A stretch of DNA of 36,083 nucleotides from Streptomyces neyagawaensis. Its GTDB lineage: Bacteria; Actinomycetota; Actinomycetes; Streptomycetales; Streptomycetaceae. Of this stretch, positions 24,362 to 31,508 are shown piece by piece; the stretch's first letter is position 1; each line of letters begins with the position of its first letter. The notes under the pieces were generated by a model, which worked only from the letters and a program-made list of their open reading frames with translations, did not search any database and had not been told where the DNA came from. Made by a program: the position numbers and the translations under genes. The stretch covers positions 1-36,083 of the forward strand of contig NZ_JAMGBG010000177.1 in NCBI RefSeq assembly GCF_023516595.1, given 5' to 3'.

Positions 24362-25414
24362 ATGGCACGTATCCGCACTGTCAAGCCTGAAATGTTCGAG
24401 TCGGAGTCGCTGGCCGAGTGCTCGGTGACCGCCATGCTCACCTTCATCGGGCTGCTGACGCAGGCCGATGACTCCGGCCGCCACCGCGACCACCCGGCGA
24501 TCATCGCCGGACGGTTGTGGGCCTTGCGCCCGGAGCACACCGCCGCCCACGTCGCCCAAGACCTGGAGGAACTGGCCGCATCCGGGCTGATCTGCCGCTA
24601 CACCGGCTGCGACGGGCGCACGTGGTTGCACGTCGTGACGTGGGAGCAGCACCAGAAGATCAACAAGGCCACGGCGTCCCGGGTGCCGCGCTGCCCCAGC
24701 CACCAGGGCCACCAGTCGTGCGGCAAGTGCCAGAACAGCGATTGCCCCACGACACGTGAGGCGTCCTCCCTGACATCTCCCGGAGGGCTCCGGGAGGACT
24801 CCGGGAGCCCTCCGGGAGGAGTGGACGGCCTGGCACCGACCGACACCGCTCCAGCCGAGTCGGCCGCAGCGTCCGGCGGGCCTGCCTCCGCGCCATTCGA
24901 TGATCCCGCTGCCGCTGTCGTGGCACCGCCTGGGAGATCTGCAGGTGAGGCGGGGTTCCCGGAGGACTCCGGGAGGGCTACGGGAGGAGTACCGGAGGGC
25001 TCCCGCTCTGGATCTAGGATCTTGGATCCTGGATCTTTCCTTACGGGGCGCGAGGCGCCCGCGCCTGACGCCGTCCCCGGATCGGTCTCCGCTAAGGAGC
25101 TGGTGGCCGAGTACGTCCGGGACTGCCCGCGCCGGCCGCCGGAGGACTTCCTCGGGCTCATGGGGCGCAAGATCCGAGTCCTGCTGGACGAGCGCTTCGA
25201 CCCGCAGGACATCCGTGCGGCGCTGGAGCGGCTGCGGGCAAAGGGTCTGCACCCGAGCGTGCTGCCGAGCCTGGTGAACGAGGTGGTCAACGCCCCGCAG
25301 GGCGCCTCGGCGCCGTCGTCCGCCTCCGGCACGGGGCCCTGGGCCAGCGCCTCGGGGTACACGCCCTACCTCAACCCGACCGTCGAGCCGACGACGTTCG
25401 GAGGCCGCCTGTGA
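24362..25414 (+). CDS. Replication initiator-like protein (phage/plasmid type, N-terminal winged helix)
   Basis: This 350-residue protein begins MARIRTVKPEMFESESLAEC, the characteristic opening of actinobacterial phage and plasmid replication proteins, and continues with a winged-helix domain (LTFIGLLTQADDSGRHRDHP, EELAASGLICRYTGCDG, WLHVVTWEQHQKINKATAS) to about residue 105. A short Cys/His patch follows (RCPSHQGHQSCGKCQNSDCP), a possible zinc site. Residues 135-240 are a low-complexity Pro/Gly/Ser linker encoded by DNA repeats. The C-terminal domain (VAEYVRDCPRRPPEDFLG to LPSLVNEVVN) is helical and probably contacts the helicase loader encoded next. The ATG at 24362 has GAGGAGG nine bases upstream. 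The gene ends in a GTGA overlap with the DnaC-like gene. The pairing resembles the lambda O/P and DnaD/DnaI logic. Confidence 0.8.
   Translation: MARIRTVKPEMFESESLAECSVTAMLTFIGLLTQADDSGRHRDHPAIIAGRLWALRPEHTAAHVAQDLEELAASGLICRYTGCDGRTWLHVVTWEQHQKINKATASRVPRCPSHQGHQSCGKCQNSDCPTTREASSLTSPGGLREDSGSPPGGVDGLAPTDTAPAESAAASGGPASAPFDDPAAAVVAPPGRSAGEAGFPEDSGRATGGVPEGSRSGSRILDPGSFLTGREAPAPDAVPGSVSAKELVAEYVRDCPRRPPEDFLGLMGRKIRVLLDERFDPQDIRAALERLRAKGLHPSVLPSLVNEVVNAPQGASAPSSASGTGPWASASGYTPYLNPTVEPTTFGGRL
24778..25005. repeat. Two clusters of CCGGGAGG-type repeats inside the rep gene
   Basis: Clusters at 24778-24821 and 24957-25005 contain repeated variants of CTCCGGGAGG and CCGGAGGGCT, several of them partly palindromic. 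They encode the Gly/Ser/Pro linker of the initiator. Similar units recur in both clusters about 135 bases apart, which is more order than a low-complexity linker requires. Confidence 0.6.
25009..25036. repeat. Four tandem 7-bp iterons in the rep gene (candidate replication origin)
   Basis: TGGATCT, AGGATCT, TGGATCC and TGGATCT follow each other without spacers, consensus WGGATCY. The 7-base period is not a multiple of three, so it is not driven by the protein repeat. The block is AT-richer than its surroundings. Initiator genes with origin iterons inside them are known, lambda O being the classic case. Confidence 0.6.
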
Positions 25415-26166
25415 CCCGCACATCCCTCACCGACCCCCAGCCCGCCGTCGGCGAACGACTGCGCGCCCGCCTGGAAGCGAAGCTGGCCGAGCGCGGCATC
25501 GACCCGACCGCGCCGCTGCCGGACACCCCGGAGCCGATCCCGGCGCTGGAGGCCGCGCAGGCGCGGATCCCGGTCGACTACCGCGACGCCGTGGTCGAGC
25601 ACCCCGACGTCGCCGCCTGGGTAGGGACCATCGCCGATGCGGCCGTCGAGCCGAACGTCGGCGGGCTCAACCCGCACTTCGGTGCTGCCGGGCGTCGGCG
25701 GATAGCGCACGGGACCTCGCTGCTGCTGTGGGGCAGCACCGGGGCGGGGAAGACCCACCAGGCGTACGGCGCCATCCGCGCGCTGACCGCCGCCGGGTGC
25801 GGCGTCTCCTGGTACGCGACCACCGCAGCCGACCTGTACGCCGAAATGCGTCCAAAGGCCGGCGTGGACCCGGAGCACATGCTGCGTCGGATCGTGCGGG
25901 TGCCGCTGCTGCTGCTCGACGACCTCGGCGCTGCCAAGGGCTCGGAGTGGACGGAGGAGATCACCTTCCGGCTGGTGAACTGGCGCTGCCAGAACCGCCT
26001 GCCCACGATCTTCACCACCAACCTGCCGCCCGTCCGCGACCACAGTGTGGCTGCGCAGCAGCCGGTTCTGCGCGACAAGATCGGTGACCGCGTCCTCTCG
26101 CGCCTGTCCGGCATGTGTACCCCAGTCCACTTCACCGGGCCCGACCGTCGATTCCTGCGCCGCTGA
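25411..26166 (+). CDS. DnaC/DnaI-like helicase-loader ATPase
   Basis: This 251-residue AAA+ protein has Walker A GSTGAGKT (108-115), Walker B LLLLDDLG (166-173) followed by AAKGSEWTEE, sensor-1 TTNLPP (202-207) and the arginine-finger segment IGDRVLSRLSGMC, all typical of the DnaC/IstB-like loader family. The N-terminal 100 residues (GERLRARLEAKLAERGI...) would bind the host replicative helicase. It is distinguished from IstB by the absent IS context and by its overlap with the initiator gene (GTGA). The pair should open the origin and load DnaB. It differs clearly from the IS21 IstB remnant elsewhere in the window. Confidence 0.85.
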   Translation: MTRTSLTDPQPAVGERLRARLEAKLAERGIDPTAPLPDTPEPIPALEAAQARIPVDYRDAVVEHPDVAAWVGTIADAAVEPNVGGLNPHFGAAGRRRIAHGTSLLLWGSTGAGKTHQAYGAIRALTAAGCGVSWYATTAADLYAEMRPKAGVDPEHMLRRIVRVPLLLLDDLGAAKGSEWTEEITFRLVNWRCQNRLPTIFTTNLPPVRDHSVAAQQPVLRDKIGDRVLSRLSGMCTPVHFTGPDRRFLRR

Positions 26167-26300
26167 CACGGGCTGTTAGCTCCCTCAACACCACCTCCTG
26201 TGCGGCACCGCCGCGCCCCACCCCGCCTCATCACGGCGCCATGCCGTGCCCTCCCAGCACCGGCACACGGCGCCGCACCGAGGCGTACCCGGAGACTCTC

Positions 26301-26906
26301 TTGCGCACCATCACCACCAACGACACGGCGCGCCCGACGCTGCGCGGGATCGCCGACCACAGCTGGAACAGCCGAGGCCTGTGCTACGGCATGGATCCTG
26401 CCGACGCCGACGAGCTGTTCTTCCACGCCCCGCGCGCCCACGAGGCCGCCGCGGAAGCCAAGTCCATCTGCGGCCGGTGCCCGGTCAAGAAGGATTGCTT
26501 CAACTACGCCCTCGACAACGACATCCGCCATGGGATGTGGGGCGGACTGACCGAGATCGAGCGCCGCCCCTGGCACGCCCGAGTCAACAAGCGCCTCGAC
26601 TACAGCCGGGTCAAGGCCGCCTTCCAAGGCCGCGACGTCCATCTCAGCGACGCCGAACGCGATGCCGTCGTCCGCCACGCCTACGCCCGCGGGTGGGATC
26701 CCGAACGCCTCGCCTACGCCCTTCGGCTCGAACTCGACTGGGCCAAGGACCTGATGCGCCGGGCTGCCCACGACGTCGCCGACCGCGACCGGTACTGGGG
26801 CCTGTACGACGAGGCCGACAACACCGAGGACGAGGTCGTCTCCTCGCCCGTGCCCCGCCAGGTCCACACCCGCGCCCTGATCGCCGCACTCGGAAAGGCA
26901 GCATGA
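26301..26906 (+). CDS. WhiB-family iron-sulfur regulator with long C-terminal extension
   Basis: The Wbl signature is complete: C28 (SRGLCYG), then ICGRCPVKKDC giving C57, C60 and C66 for a [4Fe-4S] cluster, and the GMWGG turn at 78-82. Beyond it lies an unusual 110-residue extension with helical character (HLSDAERDAVVRHAYARGWD, ERLAYALRLELDWAKDLMRR), making about 201 residues where most Wbl proteins have 80-130. I prefer the TTG at 26301, five bases after GGAGA; an ATG at 26241 lacks a binding site and lies in a hairpin arm. The gene overlaps the next as ATGA. Wbl proteins act with sigma factors. A mobile-element copy may tune host or element transcription. Confidence 0.85.
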   Translation: MRTITTNDTARPTLRGIADHSWNSRGLCYGMDPADADELFFHAPRAHEAAAEAKSICGRCPVKKDCFNYALDNDIRHGMWGGLTEIERRPWHARVNKRLDYSRVKAAFQGRDVHLSDAERDAVVRHAYARGWDPERLAYALRLELDWAKDLMRRAAHDVADRDRYWGLYDEADNTEDEVVSSPVPRQVHTRALIAALGKAA

Positions 26907-28540
26907 CCCATCCCACCGCTGTCCCTCTGGCTGTCGCCTCGTTGGAACCCGCTCTGCTGTTCGCGGCTGCCGCCGTACTGACGGTCCTGGCCGTTCCGTC
27001 TGGCGTATGGCTGATCCGGCGGCGCCCGACCCGGATAGGCAGGGAGCGGCCTACAGCCCCGGCGGTATGGGTCGCCGCCCTCGCCGCGATCGGCTGCACC
27101 GCCTACAGCGCGGACACCAGTTGGCGGTTCGCCGCCGACTACCTCGACATGGCTGGCACAACCGAGCGTGCCGCGATGTTCGCCGCCGCCGAACTGGCTC
27201 TGTTCGCGACGGCACTGATGGCTCGCCAGAATTTGGCCAGCCAAGGCGCGCCGGGGCTGCCCGGAGTCCTGGTCTGGATAATCACCGGCGTTCAGGTCAT
27301 CCCCGCCTACGCCGAGTCCGGCCCGATCGGCGGGACCGTACGGGCCTTCGTCGGCCCGGTCATGGCCGCGATGCTCTGGCATCAGGCGATGGGCATCGAG
27401 CTACGGCTGCGCAAGCCCGGCGCCTCCTCGCGCGGGGTCACGGCCACGCTCGGACGGGAAGCACGCGAGCGCCTGCTCTCCCGCCTCGGCATCGCCGAAC
27501 GCGACCGCGACGCCGCCCAGATCACTCGCGACCGGGCCACCGCCCGCGCGGTCACCTTGGCCACCCGCCTGGCAGGGCGGACCCCGAAACAACGTGGGAA
27601 CTGGCGAGGCCGGCGCATCACACGACGGCTGCAGGGGGCTCTCGCACGGGCCGACGTCGGCACTGACCCCGAGCAGTTGGGGGTGCTCCTGGACCAGCTG
27701 GCCGCTCGTCGGCACGCCACCGCACTGGCGACCGTCGACCTGCCCTCCCCTTGGACTCGGCCCCTGCTGTCCCCACCTCACGGTCGCAGGGACCAGCCCT
27801 CGCTTGCCCCGCACCAAGTAGCCGTCGGGGACCAGGTGACTCCCCAATGTCATGCGGTCCCCAAGGCCGGTCCCGAAACGAAAATGGACTCTCCAAGAAT
27901 CCGGGACCGTCCCGAAGAGGGCCATATGGGACCGGCTTTGGGGACCGAGCCAGCCGGGGATGGGGACCGTCCCCGCCCCGTCCCCGAAACCGGGGACCGG
28001 GGCGCCGCAGGGGACCTGGCTGCGGATGCCGCTGCAGGGCACGGCGCGAAGGGGGACCAGGCCAGCGCCGTCCCCGGCACCGAAGACGCCCAGGACGGTG
28101 ATGAGACGAGCGAGGGCGATGGGGACAAAACCGCAGCTCAGGGCTCAGATATTCCGTCCCGAACGCCGTTCCCCTACAACGGGGACCACCTCGTGCCCAG
28201 GACCGAAACAGGGGCCGGGACGGAGTCCACCGGGGACCGTCCCCAGACGGTCCCCGCACGCAGGAGGCCGAAGGCGTCCCGGACGCGGACCCGAGGGGGG
28301 CAAGGCAAGCCGTCCCGAAGGCAGCCCCAACTGAGTGTGGACCAGCTCGTCACTCAACTCCGTCCCCACGTGCCCAGACTTCTGGAAAGGGACGGGAACG
28401 CCGAGGTCACGCGCACCCAGCTCAGGGAAATCATGCGCGCCCACAACATCGGTATCCGCAACGACCGGCTGACACCGGTCCTGGAGCGCCTGCGCCGCGA
28501 AGCGGCCACGTCCACCACGAAGAAGAGGAGTGCACGGTGA
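26903..28540 (+). CDS. SpdB-like multi-TM protein with long repeat-rich linker and C-terminal helical domain
   Basis: A 545-residue protein. Residues 1-165 carry about five hydrophobic helices (EPALLFAAAAVLTVLAVP, AVWVAALAAIGCTAYSA, AAMFAAAELALFATALMA, VLVWIITGVQVIPAYA, AFVGPVMAAMLWHQAMG). Positions 166-300 are Arg-rich and cytoplasmic. Positions 300-475 are a disordered Gly-Asp/Pro-rich linker, encoded by GGGGACC repeats. A helical, possibly winged-helix domain ends the protein (LSVDQLVTQLRPHVPRLLER, TRTQLREIMRAHNIGIRNDR). Membrane proteins of this kind (Spd, DUF2637-like) occur next to replication and transfer genes of Streptomyces plasmids and are linked to plasmid spread within the mycelium. 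That role is inferred from context. The ATG overlaps the whiB stop. Confidence 0.65.
   Translation: MTHPTAVPLAVASLEPALLFAAAAVLTVLAVPSGVWLIRRRPTRIGRERPTAPAVWVAALAAIGCTAYSADTSWRFAADYLDMAGTTERAAMFAAAELALFATALMARQNLASQGAPGLPGVLVWIITGVQVIPAYAESGPIGGTVRAFVGPVMAAMLWHQAMGIELRLRKPGASSRGVTATLGREARERLLSRLGIAERDRDAAQITRDRATARAVTLATRLAGRTPKQRGNWRGRRITRRLQGALARADVGTDPEQLGVLLDQLAARRHATALATVDLPSPWTRPLLSPPHGRRDQPSLAPHQVAVGDQVTPQCHAVPKAGPETKMDSPRIRDRPEEGHMGPALGTEPAGDGDRPRPVPETGDRGAAGDLAADAAAGHGAKGDQASAVPGTEDAQDGDETSEGDGDKTAAQGSDIPSRTPFPYNGDHLVPRTETGAGTESTGDRPQTVPARRRPKASRTRTRGGQGKPSRRQPQLSVDQLVTQLRPHVPRLLERDGNAEVTRTQLREIMRAHNIGIRNDRLTPVLERLRREAATSTTKKRSAR
27827..28255. repeat. Ten copies of heptamer GGGGACC/GGTCCCC, including two 13-bp palindromes
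   Basis: Exact GGGGACC begins at 27827, 27940, 27962, 27992, 28010, 28052, 28181 and 28232, and the complement GGTCCCC at 27856 and 28249. GGGGACCGTCCCC forms a palindrome at 27962-27974 and 28232-28244, with a shorter GGGACCGTCCC at 27903. Seven of the eight forward copies share one frame and encode Gly-Asp, always with GGG for glycine, a minor codon in Streptomyces, so selection on the DNA itself seems likely. It may be a binding array for a replication, partition or transfer protein. Confidence 0.7.
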
Positions 28541-28728
28541 AGGCGTGCCCGCGCCTTGCGCGCATCAGGTCCGACTTCGAGAAGGACATCCGCTTCCTGA
28601 CCGCCTATGCGGAGCGCAACGTCGGCACCGCGCCGGCCAAGACCAGCGCGAAGCACGCGATCACCGTGAGGCAGAACATGGCCAGGGCGATGAGCCGGCA
28701 CTTCGCACGCTGCCCCGAGTGTGGCTGA
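28537..28728 (+). CDS. Small basic hypothetical protein of the mobilization module
   Basis: A 63-residue protein with basic, helical character (RLARIRSDFEKDIRFLTAYA, KHAITVRQNMARAMSRHFAR) and a terminal CPECG, half of a zinc knuckle. It starts with GTG overlapping the stop of the membrane-protein gene (GTGA), with AGAGGAG six bases upstream, so the start is well supported. I do not recognise a family. Position suggests a small DNA-binding or relaxosome accessory protein. Confidence 0.65.
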   Translation: MKACPRLARIRSDFEKDIRFLTAYAERNVGTAPAKTSAKHAITVRQNMARAMSRHFARCPECG

Positions 28729-29059
28729 CACGCGCAAAGGCGCAGGCCAGGTGAATCCGCTTCACCCAGCCAGTCCGGTGGCCCGGCGCGTGCCGGGCCA
28801 CCGCCCGCGAGGAAGGAACGTCATCCGTCCCCGAAACCCGCGCACGTATGCCCCCACAGCCGCCGAGGCGAGCGCCTGGGTGGACGTCCTGGTCCGTCAC
28901 CGGCTATTGCACGCGGCCGTCCGTGTGCCGACCGGCCAGTGGCTCATCCAGGAAACGCCCACATCGCGCGTCCGTGTCCTCAGCGGACCGGCCGCTGTGG
29001 TCGACCTCGCCGCCGACATTCAGTGCCGCCTCCGCACCATCAGGAACCGCGACCGATGA
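28721..29059 (+). CDS. Small hypothetical protein upstream of mobC
   Basis: The frame from the GTG at 28721 gives 112 residues. Only the part after about residue 40 (RTYAPTAAEASAWVDVLVRH, then LLHAAVRVPTGQWLIQE, VRVLSGPAAVVDLAADIQCR) looks like folded protein. The first 35 codons overlap a 12-bp hairpin and a second smaller hairpin. GAGGAAGGA at 28809-28817 resembles a ribosome binding site, but no ATG/GTG/TTG follows it in frame at good spacing, so the true start is uncertain. The stop overlaps the mobC start as ATGA. No family recognised. Confidence 0.55.
   Translation: MADTRKGAGQVNPLHPASPVARRVPGHRPRGRNVIRPRNPRTYAPTAAEASAWVDVLVRHRLLHAAVRVPTGQWLIQETPTSRVRVLSGPAAVVDLAADIQCRLRTIRNRDR
28776..28803. 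repeat. Perfect 12-bp inverted repeat (strong hairpin)
   Basis: CGGTGGCCCGGC (28776-28787) and GCCGGGCCACCG (28792-28803) form a perfect stem with a four-base loop. A smaller hairpin, GGTGAA/TTCACC (28750-28766), precedes it. Together they sit between two small genes and could be a terminator, an RNA processing site or part of a transfer origin. Confidence 0.55.
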
Positions 29060-29691
29060 AGAACTCAAATACAACCCCCGCCCCCACCTCGGACAGGGCC
29101 GTCCCCAACTCGGTCTCAGGGCGAGCAAGTTATCGGCCAAGACACTCTTCCCCGTCGGGGAAGGCGTCCTTGGCCAAGCTCGCCCCGAGGGTGGCGGGAG
29201 CGGACCAGCACCAGGGGGTGCAGGTCCGGCAGGCAGCAACCGAGGGCGGATCGCAGCCGGAGGAGAAGCAGACGCCGCCGCGCAAGCGCCGCGCCTCGAA
29301 GAACGCCTCACGCAAGCGCTCGCCGAAGCCCCACGCCCACAAGCGTGTCCACGTGTGCAGCGTCCGCCTCAACGACGACGAGAAGACCCAGCTCGCCGCT
29401 GCCGCGACCGCCGCCCGTACTACCCTGCCCGCGTTCCTCGCGCGCAGTGCCCTCGCCGCCGCCGACGACCTAGACAACACCGCCGCCGCGATCGCCGGAC
29501 GCCGGGAGCTGGTCTCCGAGTTCTTCGCCGCCCGCCGACATCTCGGCCACGTCGGCAACAACCTCAACCAGGTGGCCCGCGCTCTCAACTCCGGTGCCCA
29601 GCCCGCCGAACTCGACGCCGTCATCGCCGCCACCCAGCGCGCCGTACAGCGGGTCCAGGACGTCACCGACCAGCTCCTCGCTCACAACTAG
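29056..29691 (+). CDS. mobC: MobC-like relaxosome protein
   Basis: A 211-residue protein. Residues 1-92 are disordered and basic (PPRKRRASKNASRKRSPKPH). Residues 98-138 look like a ribbon-helix-helix unit (VHVCSVRLNDDEKTQLAAAA, LPAFLARSALAAAD). The MobC hallmark, a Gly-Asn-x-Leu-Asn-Gln helix, is GNNLNQVARALN at 167-178, followed by a C-terminal helix. MobC proteins open or bend oriT DNA so the relaxase can nick it. The relaxase gene follows 15 bases downstream, as expected. The ATG overlaps the upstream stop (ATGA). The first 45 codons contain a large nested inverted repeat, so part of the leader may serve as DNA structure rather than protein. Confidence 0.83.
   Translation: MKNSNTTPAPTSDRAVPNSVSGRASYRPRHSSPSGKASLAKLAPRVAGADQHQGVQVRQAATEGGSQPEEKQTPPRKRRASKNASRKRSPKPHAHKRVHVCSVRLNDDEKTQLAAAATAARTTLPAFLARSALAAADDLDNTAAAIAGRRELVSEFFAARRHLGHVGNNLNQVARALNSGAQPAELDAVIAATQRAVQRVQDVTDQLLAHN
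29115..29189. other. Nested inverted repeat inside mobC, candidate oriT
   Basis: Three stems nest in 75 bases. The outer arms CTCAGGGCGAGC (29115-29126) and GCTCGCCCCGAG (29178-29189) pair with one mismatch. The middle arms are GGCCAAG (29135-29141) and CTTGGCC (29169-29175). The inner arms are CTTCCCC (29147-29153) and GGGGAAG (29157-29163) around a GTC loop. Unpaired AAGTTATC on the left side is the most AT-rich part. Position next to mobC and the relaxase fits an origin of transfer. Assignment is by structure and context only. Confidence 0.5.
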
Positions 29692-29706
29692 GCACCAGGT
29701 CACGGC

Positions 29707-31428
29707 ATGATCCCCAGAATTCAGAAGCGCGGGAAACGTACGATCGGCCTGCTGTACTACCTGTACGGACCGGGCACCCACGAGGAGCACGTCGACCCGC
29801 ACCTCGTGGCCTCCTGGGACAACAACACCCCCGACCCCGGCCACGATGCGCACGTCACGTACAAGCACCTCCAGCAGCTGCTCGACCAGCCTCTGGACAA
29901 CATCGACGAAGCCGACCGCCCCGCCAAGCACGTCTGGCACCTGTCGGTCCGCAATGCGCCCGGCGACCGGATCCTGTCCGACGGAGAATGGGGCGACATC
30001 GCCCGCCGCATGGTCGCCGCTGCCGGTATCGACGATCCCGACCAAGGGGCGGGCTGCCGGTGGGCAGCCGTCCGGCACGCCGACGACCACATCCACATCA
30101 TCGCCACCCTCGTCCGCGAAGACGGCTACAAGCCCGACCTCGACCACGACGCCGCCCGCGTCCAGGCCGAGGCCCGGCTCCTGGAAGCGGAGCTGGGGTT
30201 GCGGCGCCTCCACAAGGGTGACGGCACCGCCGCCAAACGGCCCACCAGCGCCGAACGTCACAAGGCCGAACGCCTGGGCAGGGAGCGCGCCGCCCGCGAG
30301 GAGCTGCGCGAGACCGTACGCCGAGCGGTGGCCGGCGCCACCAGCGAGACGGAGTTCTTCGACCGCCTCGCCGACGCTGGTGTGCTGATCCGCAAACGCG
30401 TCGCGCCCTCCGGTGACCTGCTCGGATACAAGGTCGCACTGCCGGACGACCGCAACGAGGAGCAGGAGCCGGTGTTCTACGCGGGTTCCACCCTCTCCCC
30501 CGATCTGTCTCTACCGCGTATCCGCGAACGCTTCTCCGGCGACGCCTCGCCTGAGAGCACCGAGACGCCTTCGGACTCCCCCATGACGCCGAGTGGCCCG
30601 GCAACAGCTCGGCGTCAGGCAGCCACGGCCGCATGGCAGGCCGTTCTGATCATCGACGGCGCGGAGGACGCTCAGACGGCCGCCCACATCGCTGCGACCG
30701 GAGAGGTCCTCGACGCGCTCGCCAAAACCTCCGCCGCCCATACCCGCACCCAACTGCGCGAGGCCGCCTTCGCGTTCGAACGGGCTACCCGCTCCCATAT
30801 CAAGGCCGAACGCGGACACGACCGCGCTCTGCGCCAAGCCGCCCGCGACCTCATCTACAGCGGCCCCGCCCTCGGCCGCGCGGAGGACGGCGCCACCACC
30901 GCGATGCTGATCGACATGCTGTTCTTCCTCGTCACCACCGCAGCCCACTGGCACGCAAAGAGGAACCACGCCCAGCAGGCCGCCGCCGCCCGCCAAGCCG
31001 CCGAGCACCTGCGCACCGCTTACCGGGCCGCTGCCGGAATGCCCATGGCAGTCCTGTACGAGCGGGGCCGGCGCCTGTCCCAGCCTCTCCGGCAGAAGCA
31101 GATCGCCTCCCTGCGCCAGGCTGTGCCCGAACTGGCCGAGCAGATCCTGGCCGAGCCCGGGTGGTACGCCCTCGCGGCGACCCTCGCCGACACCGAGAGC
31201 GTCGGCCACGACCCTGCTGTCCTGCTGGCGGAAGCCGCCGGACGCCGGGAGCTGGACACCGCCGACTCGATCAGCGACGTGCTCGTGTGGCGACTGCGCC
31301 GCATGGCCGATCTACCCGCCGACGCCTCCACGATGCCCAGCGACTCCAAGCCCGTCTCAAGCAGCACGACGCGCCGTACGACGCTGCCCAAGGCGAGTCA
31401 CGGCGAGGGTCCGGGCAAGGCCCGGTGA
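29707..31428 (+). CDS. MobA-like relaxase
   Basis: A 573-residue protein. The N-terminal 250 residues are a relaxase/mobilization nuclease domain: an early tyrosine cluster (GLLYYLYGPG, Y17/Y18/Y20), HVWHLS (75-80), and the metal-binding three-histidine motif HADDHIHI (H124, H128, H130). Tyr-mediated nicking at oriT would start single-strand transfer. Residues 250-573 are mostly helical (for example AAWQAVLIIDGAEDAQTAAH, GATTAMLIDMLFFLVTTAAH) with no helicase or primase motif visible; they may contact the coupling protein. The ATG at 29707 follows mobC by 15 bases. No coupling protein or T4SS gene is in the window, so transfer would rely on helper functions. Length and motifs are intact. Confidence 0.85.
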   Translation: MIPRIQKRGKRTIGLLYYLYGPGTHEEHVDPHLVASWDNNTPDPGHDAHVTYKHLQQLLDQPLDNIDEADRPAKHVWHLSVRNAPGDRILSDGEWGDIARRMVAAAGIDDPDQGAGCRWAAVRHADDHIHIIATLVREDGYKPDLDHDAARVQAEARLLEAELGLRRLHKGDGTAAKRPTSAERHKAERLGRERAAREELRETVRRAVAGATSETEFFDRLADAGVLIRKRVAPSGDLLGYKVALPDDRNEEQEPVFYAGSTLSPDLSLPRIRERFSGDASPESTETPSDSPMTPSGPATARRQAATAAWQAVLIIDGAEDAQTAAHIAATGEVLDALAKTSAAHTRTQLREAAFAFERATRSHIKAERGHDRALRQAARDLIYSGPALGRAEDGATTAMLIDMLFFLVTTAAHWHAKRNHAQQAAAARQAAEHLRTAYRAAAGMPMAVLYERGRRLSQPLRQKQIASLRQAVPELAEQILAEPGWYALAATLADTESVGHDPAVLLAEAAGRRELDTADSISDVLVWRLRRMADLPADASTMPSDSKPVSSSTTRRTTLPKASHGEGPGKAR

Positions 31429-31460
31429 TTACGGAGTCTGAGAGTTGAAGCAGCTCAGAC
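31411..31460 (+). terminator. Two hairpins at the end of the relaxase gene
   Basis: CCGGGC-AAG-GCCCGG (31411-31425) forms a 6-bp stem over the last codons of the relaxase gene. GTCTGAG (31436-31442) and CTCAGAC (31454-31460) form a perfect 7-bp stem just beyond it. In tandem they probably terminate the rep-mob transcription unit; no clear T-tract. Confidence 0.5.
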
Positions 31461-31508
31461 GCATGGGGCACTCTCCCTGTGGCCTGACAGACGAAAGAAG
31501 GAGACCGG

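Noticed and set aside
24778..25036. CRISPR-like array in the rep gene
   Set aside because: Repeats are 7-17 bases, without unique spacers of constant length and without cas genes, and they lie in an intact coding frame.
25411..26166. Second IS21 IstB gene
   Set aside because: The Walker motifs are shared, but there is no istA or IS end, and the gene overlaps a replication initiator; a DnaC-type loader fits better.
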